Of a DNA stretch of 64,000 nt, positions 1-7,769 are shown one piece after another. This DNA is from Sanguibacter antarcticus (GTDB taxonomy: Bacteria > Actinomycetota > Actinomycetes > Actinomycetales > Cellulomonadaceae). Under the pieces are notes generated by a model. That model made no database searches. It was given only the letters and a program-made list of their open reading frames with translations, and was not told where the DNA came from. The translations under genes and the position numbers were made by a program. The stretch is taken from the NCBI RefSeq assembly GCF_002564005.1, contig NZ_PDJG01000001.1, forward strand, positions 1,116,001 through 1,180,000, in the 5' to 3' direction. Within the stretch, counting starts at the first letter, position 1. Every line of letters starts with the position of its first letter.

Positions 1-1
1 C

Positions 2-439
2 GGCGAGACCGACATCCTGCGTCGCCGCCTCGACCGCCAGCACGAGACAGCGACCGTCACCGCGGTCGTCGACTCCCAGACCGTCCTCGCGATGCAGTCC
101 GGCATCGAGCAGGTGCCCGTCGACCCCGACGTCGTGCGCTACTGCGTCGACCTCGCCGCAACCACCCGACACCTCGCGGAGCTCGAGGTCGGCGCCTCCC
201 CCCGCGGCTCCCAGACCCTCCTGCTCGTCGCCCGCGCCCTCGCCGTCATGGACGGACGCGACTACGTCCTGCCCGAGGACGTCAAAGCCGTCGCAGTCCC
301 CGTCCTCGCCCACCGGCTCACCCTCAGCCCCGGCTCCTGGGCCAGCGGACAACGCACCGACGACCTCGTCCGCAAGCTCCTCGACCGCGTGCCTGGACCC
401 ACCACCGTCCCCGACCGCCAGCCCACCTCCGCCCGATGA
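2..439 (+). CDS. MoxR-family AAA+ ATPase, C-terminal part (5' truncated)
   Basis: The reading frame is open from the left edge, so the gene starts before the window and only the last 145 residues are seen. The visible part begins GETDILRRR, the segment after Walker B in MoxR ATPases. It continues through the helical lid domain, with a stretch on ordered handling of paired residues (LAATTRHL) and the family-typical GASPRGSQTLLLVARALAVMDG, read in two pieces as GASPRGS and ALAVMDGRDYVLPEDV. MoxR ATPases act as chaperone-like remodelling factors for membrane or von Willebrand-factor proteins. The stop codon overlaps the start of the DUF58 gene (ATGA), the usual MoxR-DUF58 pairing, so the two are co-translated. 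The P-loop lies outside the window. Confidence 0.9.
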   Translation, partial: GETDILRRRLDRQHETATVTAVVDSQTVLAMQSGIEQVPVDPDVVRYCVDLAATTRHLAELEVGASPRGSQTLLLVARALAVMDGRDYVLPEDVKAVAVPVLAHRLTLSPGSWASGQRTDDLVRKLLDRVPGPTTVPDRQPTSAR

Positions 440-1728
440 CCCCACCCTCACCCTCACCACCGTGGCGCCGCGACAGCTCCCTCCTCCTCATGGCCGTCAC
501 CGGGATCGCGTTCGCCACAGCAGGGCTCCTCCTCGCGCGCCCCCACCTCGTCGCCATCGCCACACCGCTGCTCCTCGGCGTCACCTGGAGCGCATGGAAC
601 CGCCCCGACGGACCAGTCCATGTCACCACCAGCTCGACCACCACGACGCTGCGCAGCGACGAGCTCGACACCACCCTGACCATCACCGCACCCCCAGGCG
701 CCACCATCGCCCGCGTCCTCGTCGCCAGTCCCGGCACAGCCCGCACCGAGACCATGGTCCACATCGACAGGACCCGCGACCTGCGCGTCACCACACCCTC
801 CGTCCGGACAGGGACCCGCGAGCTCTTCACCACCGACCTCATCGCCACCAGCACCCACGGCGGATGGCACAACGGCATCCACCACGTCCAGCCCGAGCAC
901 GTCCTCGTCCTCCCTGCAGCACACCGCACCACCGCGCTCCCCGTCTCAGAGCACCTGCGCGGCCTCACCGGCGAGCACCGCTCACGCCGGCTCGGAGACG
1001 GCAGCGAGCTCCGCGACATCGCCCCCTACAACCCCGGCGACCCCCTCCGGCGCATCGACTGGCGCGTCACAGCACGTCGATCCCCCGACGCCGACCACCT
1101 CTACGTCCGACGCACCTACGCCTCCGCCGAAGCCTGCGTCGTCCTCGCCGTCGACTCACGTGACGACGTCGGACCCGAGATCGCCACCTGGGGATCCTTC
1201 GGCGCAGTCCGCCCCGACCAGCAGACCTCCCTCGACATCGCCCGCGAGGCCGCCGCCACCATCGCCCGGGCCGTCATCGACGCAGGAGACCGCGTCGGCC
1301 TCGAAGACCTCGGACGCCTCCACACCCCCGTCCCGCTCGCCGGCGGCAAACGCCACCTCCAACGCATCTACCACGCGCTCGCGCTCTCCCAGCCCCACGG
1401 TGCACCGCGCATCCGCGAACGCGCCCCACAGGTCCCCCACGGTGCACTCGTCTACCTCTTCTCCACCTTCCTCGACGACAGCTCCGTCACCATCGCCCAC
1501 CAGTGGCACGCCCACGGACACCGCGTCATCGTGATCGACACCCTCCCCACCGAAGACTTCTGGGGACTGAGCGAACGAGAGCATCTCGCCTGGCGCCTCA
1601 CCGAGATCGCGCGACAAGACCGCCTCACCGCACTCATCAGCAACGGCATCACCGTCTTGCGATGGACCGACCCCACCACCCGCGCCGCACTCCAGGCCAC
1701 GGCCCGTGAACGCAGGCCCCGACGATGA
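436..1728 (+). CDS. DUF58 domain protein partnered with MoxR
   Basis: 430 residues. Two hydrophobic segments near the N-terminus (about residues 17-50) anchor a large domain carrying the DUF58 signature: ELRDIAPYNPGDPLRRIDW around residues 195-213, followed by a von Willebrand-like core (VVLAVDSRDD). DUF58 proteins are encoded with MoxR ATPases and are thought to be their clients or to assemble with them at the membrane; the biochemical role is not settled. The start overlaps the moxR stop and the stop overlaps the next gene by ATGA, so three genes form one translationally coupled unit. The transglutaminase-like gene that often completes such operons is not found downstream. Confidence 0.88.
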   Translation: MTPPSPSPPWRRDSSLLLMAVTGIAFATAGLLLARPHLVAIATPLLLGVTWSAWNRPDGPVHVTTSSTTTTLRSDELDTTLTITAPPGATIARVLVASPGTARTETMVHIDRTRDLRVTTPSVRTGTRELFTTDLIATSTHGGWHNGIHHVQPEHVLVLPAAHRTTALPVSEHLRGLTGEHRSRRLGDGSELRDIAPYNPGDPLRRIDWRVTARRSPDADHLYVRRTYASAEACVVLAVDSRDDVGPEIATWGSFGAVRPDQQTSLDIAREAAATIARAVIDAGDRVGLEDLGRLHTPVPLAGGKRHLQRIYHALALSQPHGAPRIRERAPQVPHGALVYLFSTFLDDSSVTIAHQWHAHGHRVIVIDTLPTEDFWGLSEREHLAWRLTEIARQDRLTALISNGITVLRWTDPTTRAALQATARERRPRR

Positions 1729-2300
1729 GCCGCACCCCCCGCACCGACGTCGGGCCGTCCACCCACATCCACACCGGCCCCACCGTCCCTGCCTGGACGC
1801 TCCACGCGGGCCTCGCCGTCGCGGCAGCCGGAGCCGTGTGCGCCGCAGCCGCAGGGACGACGCTCGACACGTCCTCGCTCCTGCTCCTCCTCGCAGGCCT
1901 CCTCCTCGCCATCGCTCACGCCGCCCGGCGACCGACCCTCGTCCCGACAGTCGCCGCACTCGTCGCGACAGGCCTCGCCTGCATCGTCGTCCTGCCGGCC
2001 GCCGACACGTGGCGCATCCCCCTGATCATCGTCTGCGTCCACGCACTCGTCAGGCTGTCCTGGTTCACGTCCAGCTCTAGGCCCGGCGGACGCATCGAGG
2101 TCGACGTCCTGCGCCGAGAAGGACGCACCTTCCTCGTCCTCGACCTCGCAGGCCAAGCCGTCGGGCTGCTCGCACTGGCCCTTACCGAGCTCGACGCCGA
2201 CGGTCGGCTCGGACACAGCGGAGCGCTCGGCATCGTGGGAGCCGTCGCGCTCTTCGGGCTCGCTGTGCTCGTGCGTGGCCCGCGTTCGCGGGTCGCGTAA
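1725..2300 (+). CDS. hypothetical membrane protein of the MoxR/DUF58 operon
   Basis: 191 residues with about four or five strongly hydrophobic stretches (roughly 27-45, 50-65, 72-92, 99-112 and 140-185) and a short Arg/Pro-rich N-terminus. I do not recognise a named domain. The ATG overlaps the DUF58 stop (ATGA), so it is expressed with moxR and DUF58 and probably belongs to the same membrane assembly. It sits where a transglutaminase-family or DUF4129 protein is often found but shows no cysteine protease motif. It appears to be the last gene of the operon, since a separate gene with its own ribosome-binding site follows. Confidence 0.7.
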   Translation: MSRTPRTDVGPSTHIHTGPTVPAWTLHAGLAVAAAGAVCAAAAGTTLDTSSLLLLLAGLLLAIAHAARRPTLVPTVAALVATGLACIVVLPAADTWRIPLIIVCVHALVRLSWFTSSSRPGGRIEVDVLRREGRTFLVLDLAGQAVGLLALALTELDADGRLGHSGALGIVGAVALFGLAVLVRGPRSRVA

Positions 2301-2377
2301 CTTCTGCGCCGAACGGGGTCGACGTGCACGATGGGAGCGTGGCAATCCACCACCTCGAACTCATGGAGGAAGCACTC

Positions 2378-2947
2378 ATGGCGACCCGCAAACAGCTGCC
2401 CAAGTACACCGTCCCGACCCTCACGCCCGACGAAGGCGCCCAGGTCGCCGAGGTGCTCCAGCTGCGGCTCCACGCGCTCAACGATCTTGCACTGACGCTC
2501 AAGCACGTCCACTGGAACGTCGTGGGCCCGCACTTCATCGCCGTCCACGAGATGCTCGACCCGCAGGTCGACGCCGTCCGCGCGATGGTCGACGCGATCG
2601 CTGAGCGGATCGCCACCCTCGGCGCAGCCCCCAGCGGCACGCCAGGTGCGATCGTCGCCGCGCGCACGTGGAACGACTACTCCCTCGGTCGCGCCACAGC
2701 GATCTCCCACCTCGGCGCGCTCGACGAGGTCTACCAGGGCGTCATCACCGGCCACCGCACGGCAGCGACGGACGTCGAGGAGCTCGACGACGTGACCAAC
2801 GACCTGCTCGTCGGGCACCTCCACGAGCTCGAGCTCTTCCACTGGTTCGTCCGAGCACACCTCGAGTCCGCCGGCGGTGCACTGAGCACGGCAGGAGCGA
2901 CGACAGAGAAGGACGCCGCACAGCAGGCGACGAGCGCTACCGAGTAG
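2378..2947 (+). CDS. dps: Dps-family DNA-binding ferritin-like protein
   Basis: 189 residues. The four-helix Dps fold is shown by the ferroxidase signature: HWNVVGPHF with His45, His57, Asp61, Asp72 and Glu76 in the usual HWN...H...D...D..AER arrangement. Dps proteins form dodecamers that oxidise and store iron, using peroxide, and protect DNA. The ATG at 2378 is chosen because GGAGGA at 2365-2370 lies seven bases upstream; an upstream in-frame start at 2324 would add residues not typical of the family. The C-terminal tail (about 165-189) is Ala/Thr-rich and low in lysine, so the C-terminus gives no obvious DNA-binding tail. A strong hairpin follows the gene. Confidence 0.93.
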   Translation: MATRKQLPKYTVPTLTPDEGAQVAEVLQLRLHALNDLALTLKHVHWNVVGPHFIAVHEMLDPQVDAVRAMVDAIAERIATLGAAPSGTPGAIVAARTWNDYSLGRATAISHLGALDEVYQGVITGHRTAATDVEELDDVTNDLLVGHLHELELFHWFVRAHLESAGGALSTAGATTEKDAAQQATSATE

Positions 2948-2964
2948 CGAACCTCGCTCCACGA

Positions 2965-3010
2965 GAGAGGCCTTCGTCCAGCAGGATCACCTGCCGGACG
3001 ACGGCCTCTT
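2965..3010 (+). terminator. hairpin after dps, likely terminator
   Basis: An interrupted but strong stem formed by GAGGCC/GGCCTC, CGTCC/GGACG and GCAGG/CCTGC around the loop ATCA. It begins about 18 bases after the dps stop. There is no long U tract, which is common for actinobacterial terminators. Its 3' arm ends just before the -10-like element of the next gene. Confidence 0.6.
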
Positions 3011-3025
3011 CCGTGCCCGCGGGGG

Positions 3026-3031
3026 TACGCT
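3026..3031 (+). promoter_or_regulatory. -10 element TACGCT, leaderless start of the YigZ-family gene
   Basis: TACGCT ends seven bases before the GTG start at 3039, and there is no Shine-Dalgarno sequence at a workable distance. This fits transcription starting at or next to the start codon. No clear -35 hexamer is visible. Confidence 0.5.
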
Positions 3032-3038
3032 CGCCCGC

Positions 3039-3722
3039 GTGACCTCAGCGACAGAGCCTGCCCTCAGCGGGCGAGAGCTGGAGCTCCAGTCGACCGTCGC
3101 GGGCCACGCGGCCTTCGACCTCGTGGTCAAGCGGTCCCGCTTCGTCACCTCGCTCACCCACGTCGCCAGCATGGACGAGGCCGAAGCCACGATCGCGGAG
3201 GCCCGCCGGGACCGCTGGGACGCCCGTCACCACTGCGTCGCCCTCGTGGTGGGGCCGCACGCCGAGATCGCACGGTCCACCGACGACGGCGAGCCTGCGG
3301 GCACAGCAGGCATGCCTATGGCCGAGGTGCTCCGCCGCCACGAGCTCACCGACGTGGTGGCCGTCGTCGCGCGGTACTTCGGCGGTGTGCTCCTGGGCAC
3401 CGGTGGCCTCGCCCGCGCCTACGGCGCAGCGGTCGAGGGTGCGGTCAGCGCAGCGCAGGTCGTGCGGCGTCGTCTCGTCGACCGCGTGACCGTCTGCTCA
3501 CCGCACGAGAGCGCCGGGCGCACCGAGCACTTTCTGCGGGACTGGTCCACGGCGCACGAGGCCGTCGTCGTCGGGGTCACCTACACGGGAACGGCGGTCC
3601 TCGAGATGCTCGTCCCGCCCGACGTCCGGGCGCGGCTCGACTCCGACCTCGCGTCGTTCAGCGCCGGGAGGCTCACGACGGAGACCGTCGGCCCCGAGAT
3701 CATGGACGTCCCCACGCAGTGA
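3039..3722 (+). CDS. yigZ: YigZ/IMPACT (UPF0029) family protein
   Basis: 227 residues. The N-terminal UPF0029 domain contains the family's core: KRSRFVTSLTHV, the DDGEPAGTAGMPM segment (about 88-100) and the VVARYFGGVLLGTGGLARAYG segment, read here as RYFGGVLLGTGGLARAYG. A ferredoxin-like C-terminal DUF1949-type domain follows. The family is related to eukaryotic IMPACT/YIH1; bacterial members bind nucleic acid or ribosome-associated factors, but no reaction is established. Translation starts at GTG; a TACGCT hexamer seven bases upstream suggests a leaderless mRNA. The gene stands alone and is convergent with the next gene. Confidence 0.88.
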   Translation: MTSATEPALSGRELELQSTVAGHAAFDLVVKRSRFVTSLTHVASMDEAEATIAEARRDRWDARHHCVALVVGPHAEIARSTDDGEPAGTAGMPMAEVLRRHELTDVVAVVARYFGGVLLGTGGLARAYGAAVEGAVSAAQVVRRRLVDRVTVCSPHESAGRTEHFLRDWSTAHEAVVVGVTYTGTAVLEMLVPPDVRARLDSDLASFSAGRLTTETVGPEIMDVPTQ

Positions 3723-3756
3723 GCCCCAGGACGCAGACCCCACCGCTCGCGTCCGG

Positions 3757-4227
3757 TCACCACGACCATCCACGAGCACCGAGCTCCAGCTCCTGGTGCA
3801 TCCGGTGCTCCTCGTCCACAGACCATGGAGCAGGCAGCGCGCCGGGCTGCGGGCGAGCGTCGTCGTTCGGCGGCGGGACAGGTTCCGCAGCGTCGAGCCC
3901 AGCGAGCCGGCACGCCTCGGACAAGAGCGCGTCATACGCATACTGAGACGCTCTCAGGTGGTGCGCGACCGCGATCTCGTGCGCCCCCCGCTCGAGCGAC
4001 TGGATCTCTCGCGTGATCGCCGCGAGCCGGAGCTGGAGCCGGAGCGCGACGAACGGGTCGGGATCACCGGGGGCGAAGAGACGCTGGTGCATGCTGCGCG
4101 GCAGGAACGGTCGGGAGATCCCAGCCCGGAGGCGCGTCGATCTTCTGGACGACCAGTCGCGTGTCACGAGGTCGACAGCCCACCAGAAGCACACGACGAC
4201 GGACACGAGGATGGAGATCGACAACAT
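3757..4227 (-). CDS. hypothetical protein with one N-terminal membrane segment
   Basis: 156 residues from the ATG at 4227, which has GGAGGA six bases upstream. A start 31 codons further upstream is open but lacks a ribosome-binding site. Residues 2-18 (MLSISILVSVVVCFWWAVDL) form a single hydrophobic anchor, followed by a basic stretch and then an alpha-helical region (about 55-105) rich in Arg, Leu and Ala with a conserved-looking HEIAVAHHLRASQYAYD segment. The C-terminus is Pro/Glu rich. I do not recognise a family. It may be a small membrane-anchored scaffold or regulator; the neighbours give no clue. Confidence 0.6.
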   Translation of the reverse strand: MLSISILVSVVVCFWWAVDLVTRDWSSRRSTRLRAGISRPFLPRSMHQRLFAPGDPDPFVALRLQLRLAAITREIQSLERGAHEIAVAHHLRASQYAYDALLSEACRLAGLDAAEPVPPPNDDARPQPGALPAPWSVDEEHRMHQELELGARGWSW

Positions 4228-4298
4228 GGGTGTTCCTCCGCGCTGAGGTGGCTCCAGCGTAGGCCAGTCTCCCGAGCGTCGCCGAGCAGCAGATCGAC

Positions 4299-4592
4299 TC
4301 AGCCTCGTACCGGAGACCACCGAGCGCCGTAGCGCCGCGTCAACCCGGTCGGCTGGAGCTCTGCGAGTGCTCTTGTCGTCGCACAGACGTGGTCCGCGGT
4401 GCGTCGTGCGTGAGCGTCGTCGTCTGCCGTGAACCGGACGGTGATCCGTGCCTCGCCCGACACGACGGCGACGTCGAACGCTTCGACCGTCGCGAGCTCA
4501 CGAGCGGCGGCCGCGGCAGCGGGCAGGAGGTCTGGCGGCGCGACCCCTCGAGCAAGACGGCCGATGGTTGCGGTCACACGGAACGAAGGCAC
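4299..4592 (-). CDS. hypothetical small alpha/beta protein
   Basis: 97 residues from GTG. The pattern of beta strands alternating with an Ala-rich helix (LLPAAAAAARELATVEAFDVAV, in two pieces) and a second strand-helix unit (RITVRF...AHARRTADHVCATTRAL) suggests a small ferredoxin-like or ACT-like fold, but no family is recognised. It lies directly behind the integrase-like gene on the same strand. The last codon of that gene (TAG) is part of a TAGTCT hexamer located six bases before this GTG, so this gene probably has its own leaderless transcript. Confidence 0.55.
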   Translation of the reverse strand: MPSFRVTATIGRLARGVAPPDLLPAAAAAARELATVEAFDVAVVSGEARITVRFTADDDAHARRTADHVCATTRALAELQPTGLTRRYGARWSPVRG

Positions 4593-4601
4593 CCGAGCAG
4601 A

Positions 4602-5234
4602 CTAGGCCAGGCGCTCGGACGCGTCGCTCTCGTCGTCGGTACCGGGCTCGTCCGGCACGTCCCCGGACTCGCTGGGGTGGAGGTGCGCCCACCAGGCGCG
4701 TCGGAGCTGCTCGAACCGGGTGGGCAACGGGTCCCTGAAGCCTGCATGGCGTGCGTTCGTCCGGTGGACGAACCGTCGCCACGACAGCACGAGCCCCTGC
4801 TTGGTGATCGGCAGGCCGGCGATGACGGTCACGCCGTTGTCGTGGGTGTGGTGGACGGTGAGCAAGAGGGCTCTGGGCACCGAACCCTCCAGCTCGGCAC
4901 AGAGCTCCTGACGGACGACGAACCAGCGCCGCAAGACGAGACCCACGTCAGGGTCCAGCGGGTGCACCCGCGCTGTGCGGTGCTTGCCGTGCGTGACCAC
5001 CACGCTCCCCTGGTCCGCCGAGAACGAGTCCATGGTGCAGCGCAGGAGGTCGCCGTACCGTGCACCGGTCGCACGCGAGAGCCCGACGATGACAGCGAGC
5101 CGCACGGTCTCGGGTTTTGCGTCTGTTCTCAGTGCTTCGACAGAGAGCTCGCGCCACACCCACTCGGCTTCGGCGTGCGTCACGGGAGGTCTCGGGTATC
5201 GGGATGTCCCTGCTTGTTCTGGTGGTGCGTTCAT
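4602..5234 (-). CDS. degenerate tyrosine recombinase (integrase-like) domain
   Basis: 210 residues from the ATG at 5234, which has GGGAG nine bases upstream. It resembles the catalytic domain of phage-type integrases: VGLSRATGARYGDLL (Arg59 at the first catalytic Arg), then VVVTHGKHRTARVHPL (Lys84 in the beta-hairpin position), then RFEQLRRAWWAHL, which matches the H-x-L-R box but with Glu in place of His. The protein ends in a Glu/Asp-rich tail before any catalytic tyrosine, and it has no N-terminal core-binding domain. It therefore is unlikely to cut DNA; it may be a decayed integrase or a repurposed DNA-binding regulator. No att-like repeats were found nearby. The upstream 5240-5345 region is AT-rich. 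Confidence 0.65.
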   Translation of the reverse strand: MNAPPEQAGTSRYPRPPVTHAEAEWVWRELSVEALRTDAKPETVRLAVIVGLSRATGARYGDLLRCTMDSFSADQGSVVVTHGKHRTARVHPLDPDVGLVLRRWFVVRQELCAELEGSVPRALLLTVHHTHDNGVTVIAGLPITKQGLVLSWRRFVHRTNARHAGFRDPLPTRFEQLRRAWWAHLHPSESGDVPDEPGTDDESDASERLA

Positions 5235-5339
5235 CGTCTGAGTCTCCCTGGAGCGCACGTCAGCGCTTGGCACACTATTTATATCAGAAGAGAAGCTATG
5301 AGAGTGATCGAGGTCACGGGAATATGCGCGCCACCTCTG

Positions 5340-5357
5340 TAGTTGAAGGCTAAACTA
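5340..5357. promoter_or_regulatory. inverted repeat, candidate MarR operator 1
   Basis: TAGTTGAAGGCTAAACTA: outer arms TAGTT and AACTA are perfect, with one further matched pair inside. It lies 38 bases upstream of the monooxygenase start, where a repressor encoded in the same operon would bind. Confidence 0.5.
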
Positions 5358-5371
5358 GATGCAAACGCATC
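5358..5371. promoter_or_regulatory. inverted repeat, candidate MarR operator 2
   Basis: GATGC-AAAC-GCATC, perfect five-base arms, directly abutting the first inverted repeat. It lies 24 bases before the ATG and next to the ribosome-binding site GAGGAG at 5383-5388. Confidence 0.45.
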
Positions 5372-5394
5372 GATCGCAAACAGAGGAGAACGCC

Positions 5395-6552
5395 ATGCAG
5401 TTCGGAATCTTCACCGTCGGAGACGTGACGACGGACCCCACCACCGGGTACTCCCCTACCGAGAACGAACGCATCAAGGCGACCATCCAGATCGCGCTCA
5501 AGGCCGAAGAGGTCGGTCTCGACGTCTTCGCCACCGGAGAGCACCACAACCCTCCGTTCGTCCCCTCCTCCCCCACCACCACCCTCGCGTTCATCGCGGC
5601 ACAGACGTCACGGATCCTCCTCTCGACCTCGACGACCCTCATCACCACCAACGACCCCGTGAAGATCGCCGAGGACTACGCGACGCTCCAGCACCTCGCA
5701 GACGGCCGGATGGACCTCATGCTGGGGCGCGGCAACACCGGGCCCGTCTACCCGTGGTTCGGCAAGGACATCCGTCAGGGCATCCCGCTCGCAGTCGAGA
5801 ACTACGCACTCCTTCACCAGCTGTGGCGCGATGAGGTCGTGAGCTGGGAAGGCACGTTCCGGACCCCGCTCCAGAGCTTCACATCGACCCCTCGCCCGCT
5901 CGACGGCGTCGCTCCGTTCGTGTGGCACGGCTCGATCCGGAGCCCCGAGGTCGCCGAGCAGGCTGCCTACTACGGGGACGGCTACTTCCACAACAACATC
6001 TTCTGGCCGGTCGAGCACACCGCACAGATGGTTCAGCTCTACCGCGCCCGGTTCGAGCACTACGGTCACGGCACAGCCGACCAGGCGATCGTCGGGCTCG
6101 GCGGTCAGGTCTTCATGCGCAAGAGCTCCCAGGACGCCAAGCGTGAGTTCCGGCCGTACTTTGACAACGCCCCCGTCTACGGTCACGGCCCCTCGATGGA
6201 GGACTTCACCAAGCAGACGCCCCTGACAGTCGGCAGCCCGCAGGAAGTCATCGACCGCTACGCCACCATGCGTGAGCACGTCGGGGACTACCAGCGCCAG
6301 CTCTTCCTCATGGACCACGCCGGGCTCCCGCTCAAGACGGTCCTCGAACAGCTCGACATCCTCGGCGGCGAGGTCGTCCCCGCTCTGCGCAAGGAGTTCG
6401 CCATCGGCAGGCCCGCGCACGTGCCCGACGCGCCCACGCACGCCTCCCTCGTCGCACAGGCCGGCGGTCCCGTCGCGCACGCCGTGCACGGGGTCGACGA
6501 CGTCACCGGCGCGTCGCCCGTCGACGCCCTCGCGCACGAGGGGCTCCGATGA
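5395..6552 (+). CDS. LLM-class flavin-dependent monooxygenase (luciferase-like)
   Basis: 385 residues, a complete bacterial luciferase-type TIM barrel. It opens with MQFGIFTVGDVT and has the family blocks FATGEHH, LSTSTTLITTNDPVKIAEDYATL (in two pieces), GRMDLMLGRGNTGP and TVGSPQEVIDRY. Such enzymes use FMNH2 supplied by a partner reductase to insert oxygen into an organic substrate, which is unknown here. The ATG at 5395 is fixed by GAGGAG seven bases upstream. It is the first gene of a tightly overlapping trio with a MarR regulator (ATGA overlap) and an FMN reductase, the usual two-component monooxygenase arrangement of the CE1758/CE1759 type. The last 40 residues are a variable tail. Confidence 0.9.
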   Translation: MQFGIFTVGDVTTDPTTGYSPTENERIKATIQIALKAEEVGLDVFATGEHHNPPFVPSSPTTTLAFIAAQTSRILLSTSTTLITTNDPVKIAEDYATLQHLADGRMDLMLGRGNTGPVYPWFGKDIRQGIPLAVENYALLHQLWRDEVVSWEGTFRTPLQSFTSTPRPLDGVAPFVWHGSIRSPEVAEQAAYYGDGYFHNNIFWPVEHTAQMVQLYRARFEHYGHGTADQAIVGLGGQVFMRKSSQDAKREFRPYFDNAPVYGHGPSMEDFTKQTPLTVGSPQEVIDRYATMREHVGDYQRQLFLMDHAGLPLKTVLEQLDILGGEVVPALRKEFAIGRPAHVPDAPTHASLVAQAGGPVAHAVHGVDDVTGASPVDALAHEGLR

Positions 6553-7115
6553 GCGCCGACGTCCTCTCCCCCGCCGGAGAGCGCCCACAGGCCTCCACAG
6601 GCCGGCATGCCACGGTGGCAGCTGCACCCGACTCTCACGTCGCAGCACGCTCGTGGGAAGCACTGTTCCGAGCCCAGGTCACCCTCATGCGGCGGTTCGC
6701 CGCCGAGGACGTCTGGGCCCCCTTGACCGTGCGGGAGTACGACGTGCTCTTCACGCTTTCCCGGGCACCCGAGCACGGCCTGCGCCTGCACGAGCTCAAC
6801 GAGGACATGCTCCTCAGCCAACCGTCCCTCAGCCGCATGGTCGACCGTCTGGAGGCGCACGGTCTCGTCTCGAGACGGCCGTCCGTGGGCGACCGTCGCG
6901 GGCTGCTCATCGTGCTGACCCCGCAGGGCGCCCAGCTGCAGAAGTCCATCGGTCGCAAGCACGTCGAGAGCATCCGCGCGTACGTCGAGCCCGCGCTGAC
7001 GCTCGAGGAGCTGCGCACCCTCGAGCACCTGTGCACCAAGCTCCGTTCAGCGCAGACAACCATCGCGACCCGTACCCCTCACACACCCGCCCAGGCGGAG
7101 GAACGAGCATCATGA
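6549..7115 (+). CDS. MarR-family transcriptional regulator
   Basis: 188 residues. Winged-helix MarR core at about 35-150: the DVWAPLTVREYDVLFTLSRAP segment, recognition helix LLSQPSLSRMVDRLEAHGLVSR (in two pieces) and wing DRRGLLIVLTPQGAQL. It overlaps the monooxygenase stop and the reductase start by four bases each, so it is made in step with both. It probably represses this operon through the inverted repeats at 5340-5371 and responds to the monooxygenase substrate or an oxidant; that is inference from position. The first 30 residues are a Ala/Pro/His-rich extension not needed for the fold. Confidence 0.9.
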   Translation: MSADVLSPAGERPQASTGRHATVAAAPDSHVAARSWEALFRAQVTLMRRFAAEDVWAPLTVREYDVLFTLSRAPEHGLRLHELNEDMLLSQPSLSRMVDRLEAHGLVSRRPSVGDRRGLLIVLTPQGAQLQKSIGRKHVESIRAYVEPALTLEELRTLEHLCTKLRSAQTTIATRTPHTPAQAEERAS

Positions 7116-7732
7116 CCACACGCACGATCGTCGCTGTCACGGCCGGACTGAGCCAGCCGTCGTCGACCCGCCTGCTCGCCGACCGTCTCGTCGCCGCCAC
7201 CGTGGCAGCGATGGACGCATCGGGCGACCCGGTGACCGTCCGCACCATCGAGCTGCGCGATCTCGCCCACCAGATCACCGACAACCTGCTCACGGGGTTC
7301 CCCGCACCAGAGCTCGCCGACGCGATCGACGCGCTCACCCGAGCCGACGGGATCATCGCCGTCACACCGATCTTCACCGCGTCCTACTCGGGCCTCTTCA
7401 AGTCGTTCTTCGACATCGTCGACTCGTCCGCGATCACCGGCACCCCGGTGCTGCTCGGTGCGACGGCAGGCACAGCCCGGCACTCTCTCGCTCTCGAGCA
7501 CGAGATGCGTCCGCTCTTCGCCTATCTTCGAGCGCTCATCACCCCGACCGCGGTCTTCGCCGCCTCCGAGGACTGGGGCAGCGGAGACGGGACCACCACG
7601 GGGCTGCACCAACGGATCACGCGAGCCGCAGGAGAGTTCTCAGGACTGGTTCGTGGGAGCGGTGTGGCACGTGTGACGACGGACCCGTTCGCGAATCTCA
7701 TCCCTTTTGCGCAACAGCTTGCTGGGAAGTGA
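7112..7732 (+). CDS. NAD(P)H-dependent FMN reductase (CE1759-like)
   Basis: 206 residues of flavodoxin-like NADPH:FMN reductase. Motifs: VAVTAGLSQPSSTRLLADRL at the phosphate-binding loop (positions 6-25), GIIAVTPIFTASYSGLFKSF (about 83-102; the P-x-Y/F-x-x-S-x-S-G-x-x-K active-site stretch) and VLLGATAGTARHSLALE. It would reduce FMN for the monooxygenase encoded two genes upstream. The ATG overlaps the marR stop. The stretch HEMRPLFAYLRALITPTAVFA matches the CE1759 subfamily, which is repeatedly found beside luciferase-like monooxygenases. No terminator is evident; 170 bases of intergenic DNA follow. Confidence 0.9.
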   Translation: MTTRTIVAVTAGLSQPSSTRLLADRLVAATVAAMDASGDPVTVRTIELRDLAHQITDNLLTGFPAPELADAIDALTRADGIIAVTPIFTASYSGLFKSFFDIVDSSAITGTPVLLGATAGTARHSLALEHEMRPLFAYLRALITPTAVFAASEDWGSGDGTTTGLHQRITRAAGEFSGLVRGSGVARVTTDPFANLIPFAQQLAGK

Positions 7733-7741
7733 CCCGACCCC

Positions 7742-7769
7742 TTTACTCACGGCAGATCGCGAGTAAGGT
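7742..7769 (+). promoter_or_regulatory. candidate promoter for the ATP-grasp gene
   Basis: TTTACT at 7742-7747 and TAAGGT at 7764-7769 are separated by 16 bases. TTACTC (7743-7748) and GAGTAA (7761-7766) form an inverted repeat across it, a possible operator. The transcript would have a leader of about 130 bases containing two CCTCGGCACCGC repeats. Confidence 0.45.

Noticed and set aside
436..2962. Long minus-strand frames opposite the MoxR operon and dps
   Set aside because: Typical high-GC shadow frames, with no codon bias or start signals.
5240..5345. AT-rich block as a mobile-element remnant
   Set aside because: No terminal repeats or transposase fragment; it is consistent with the two divergent promoters.
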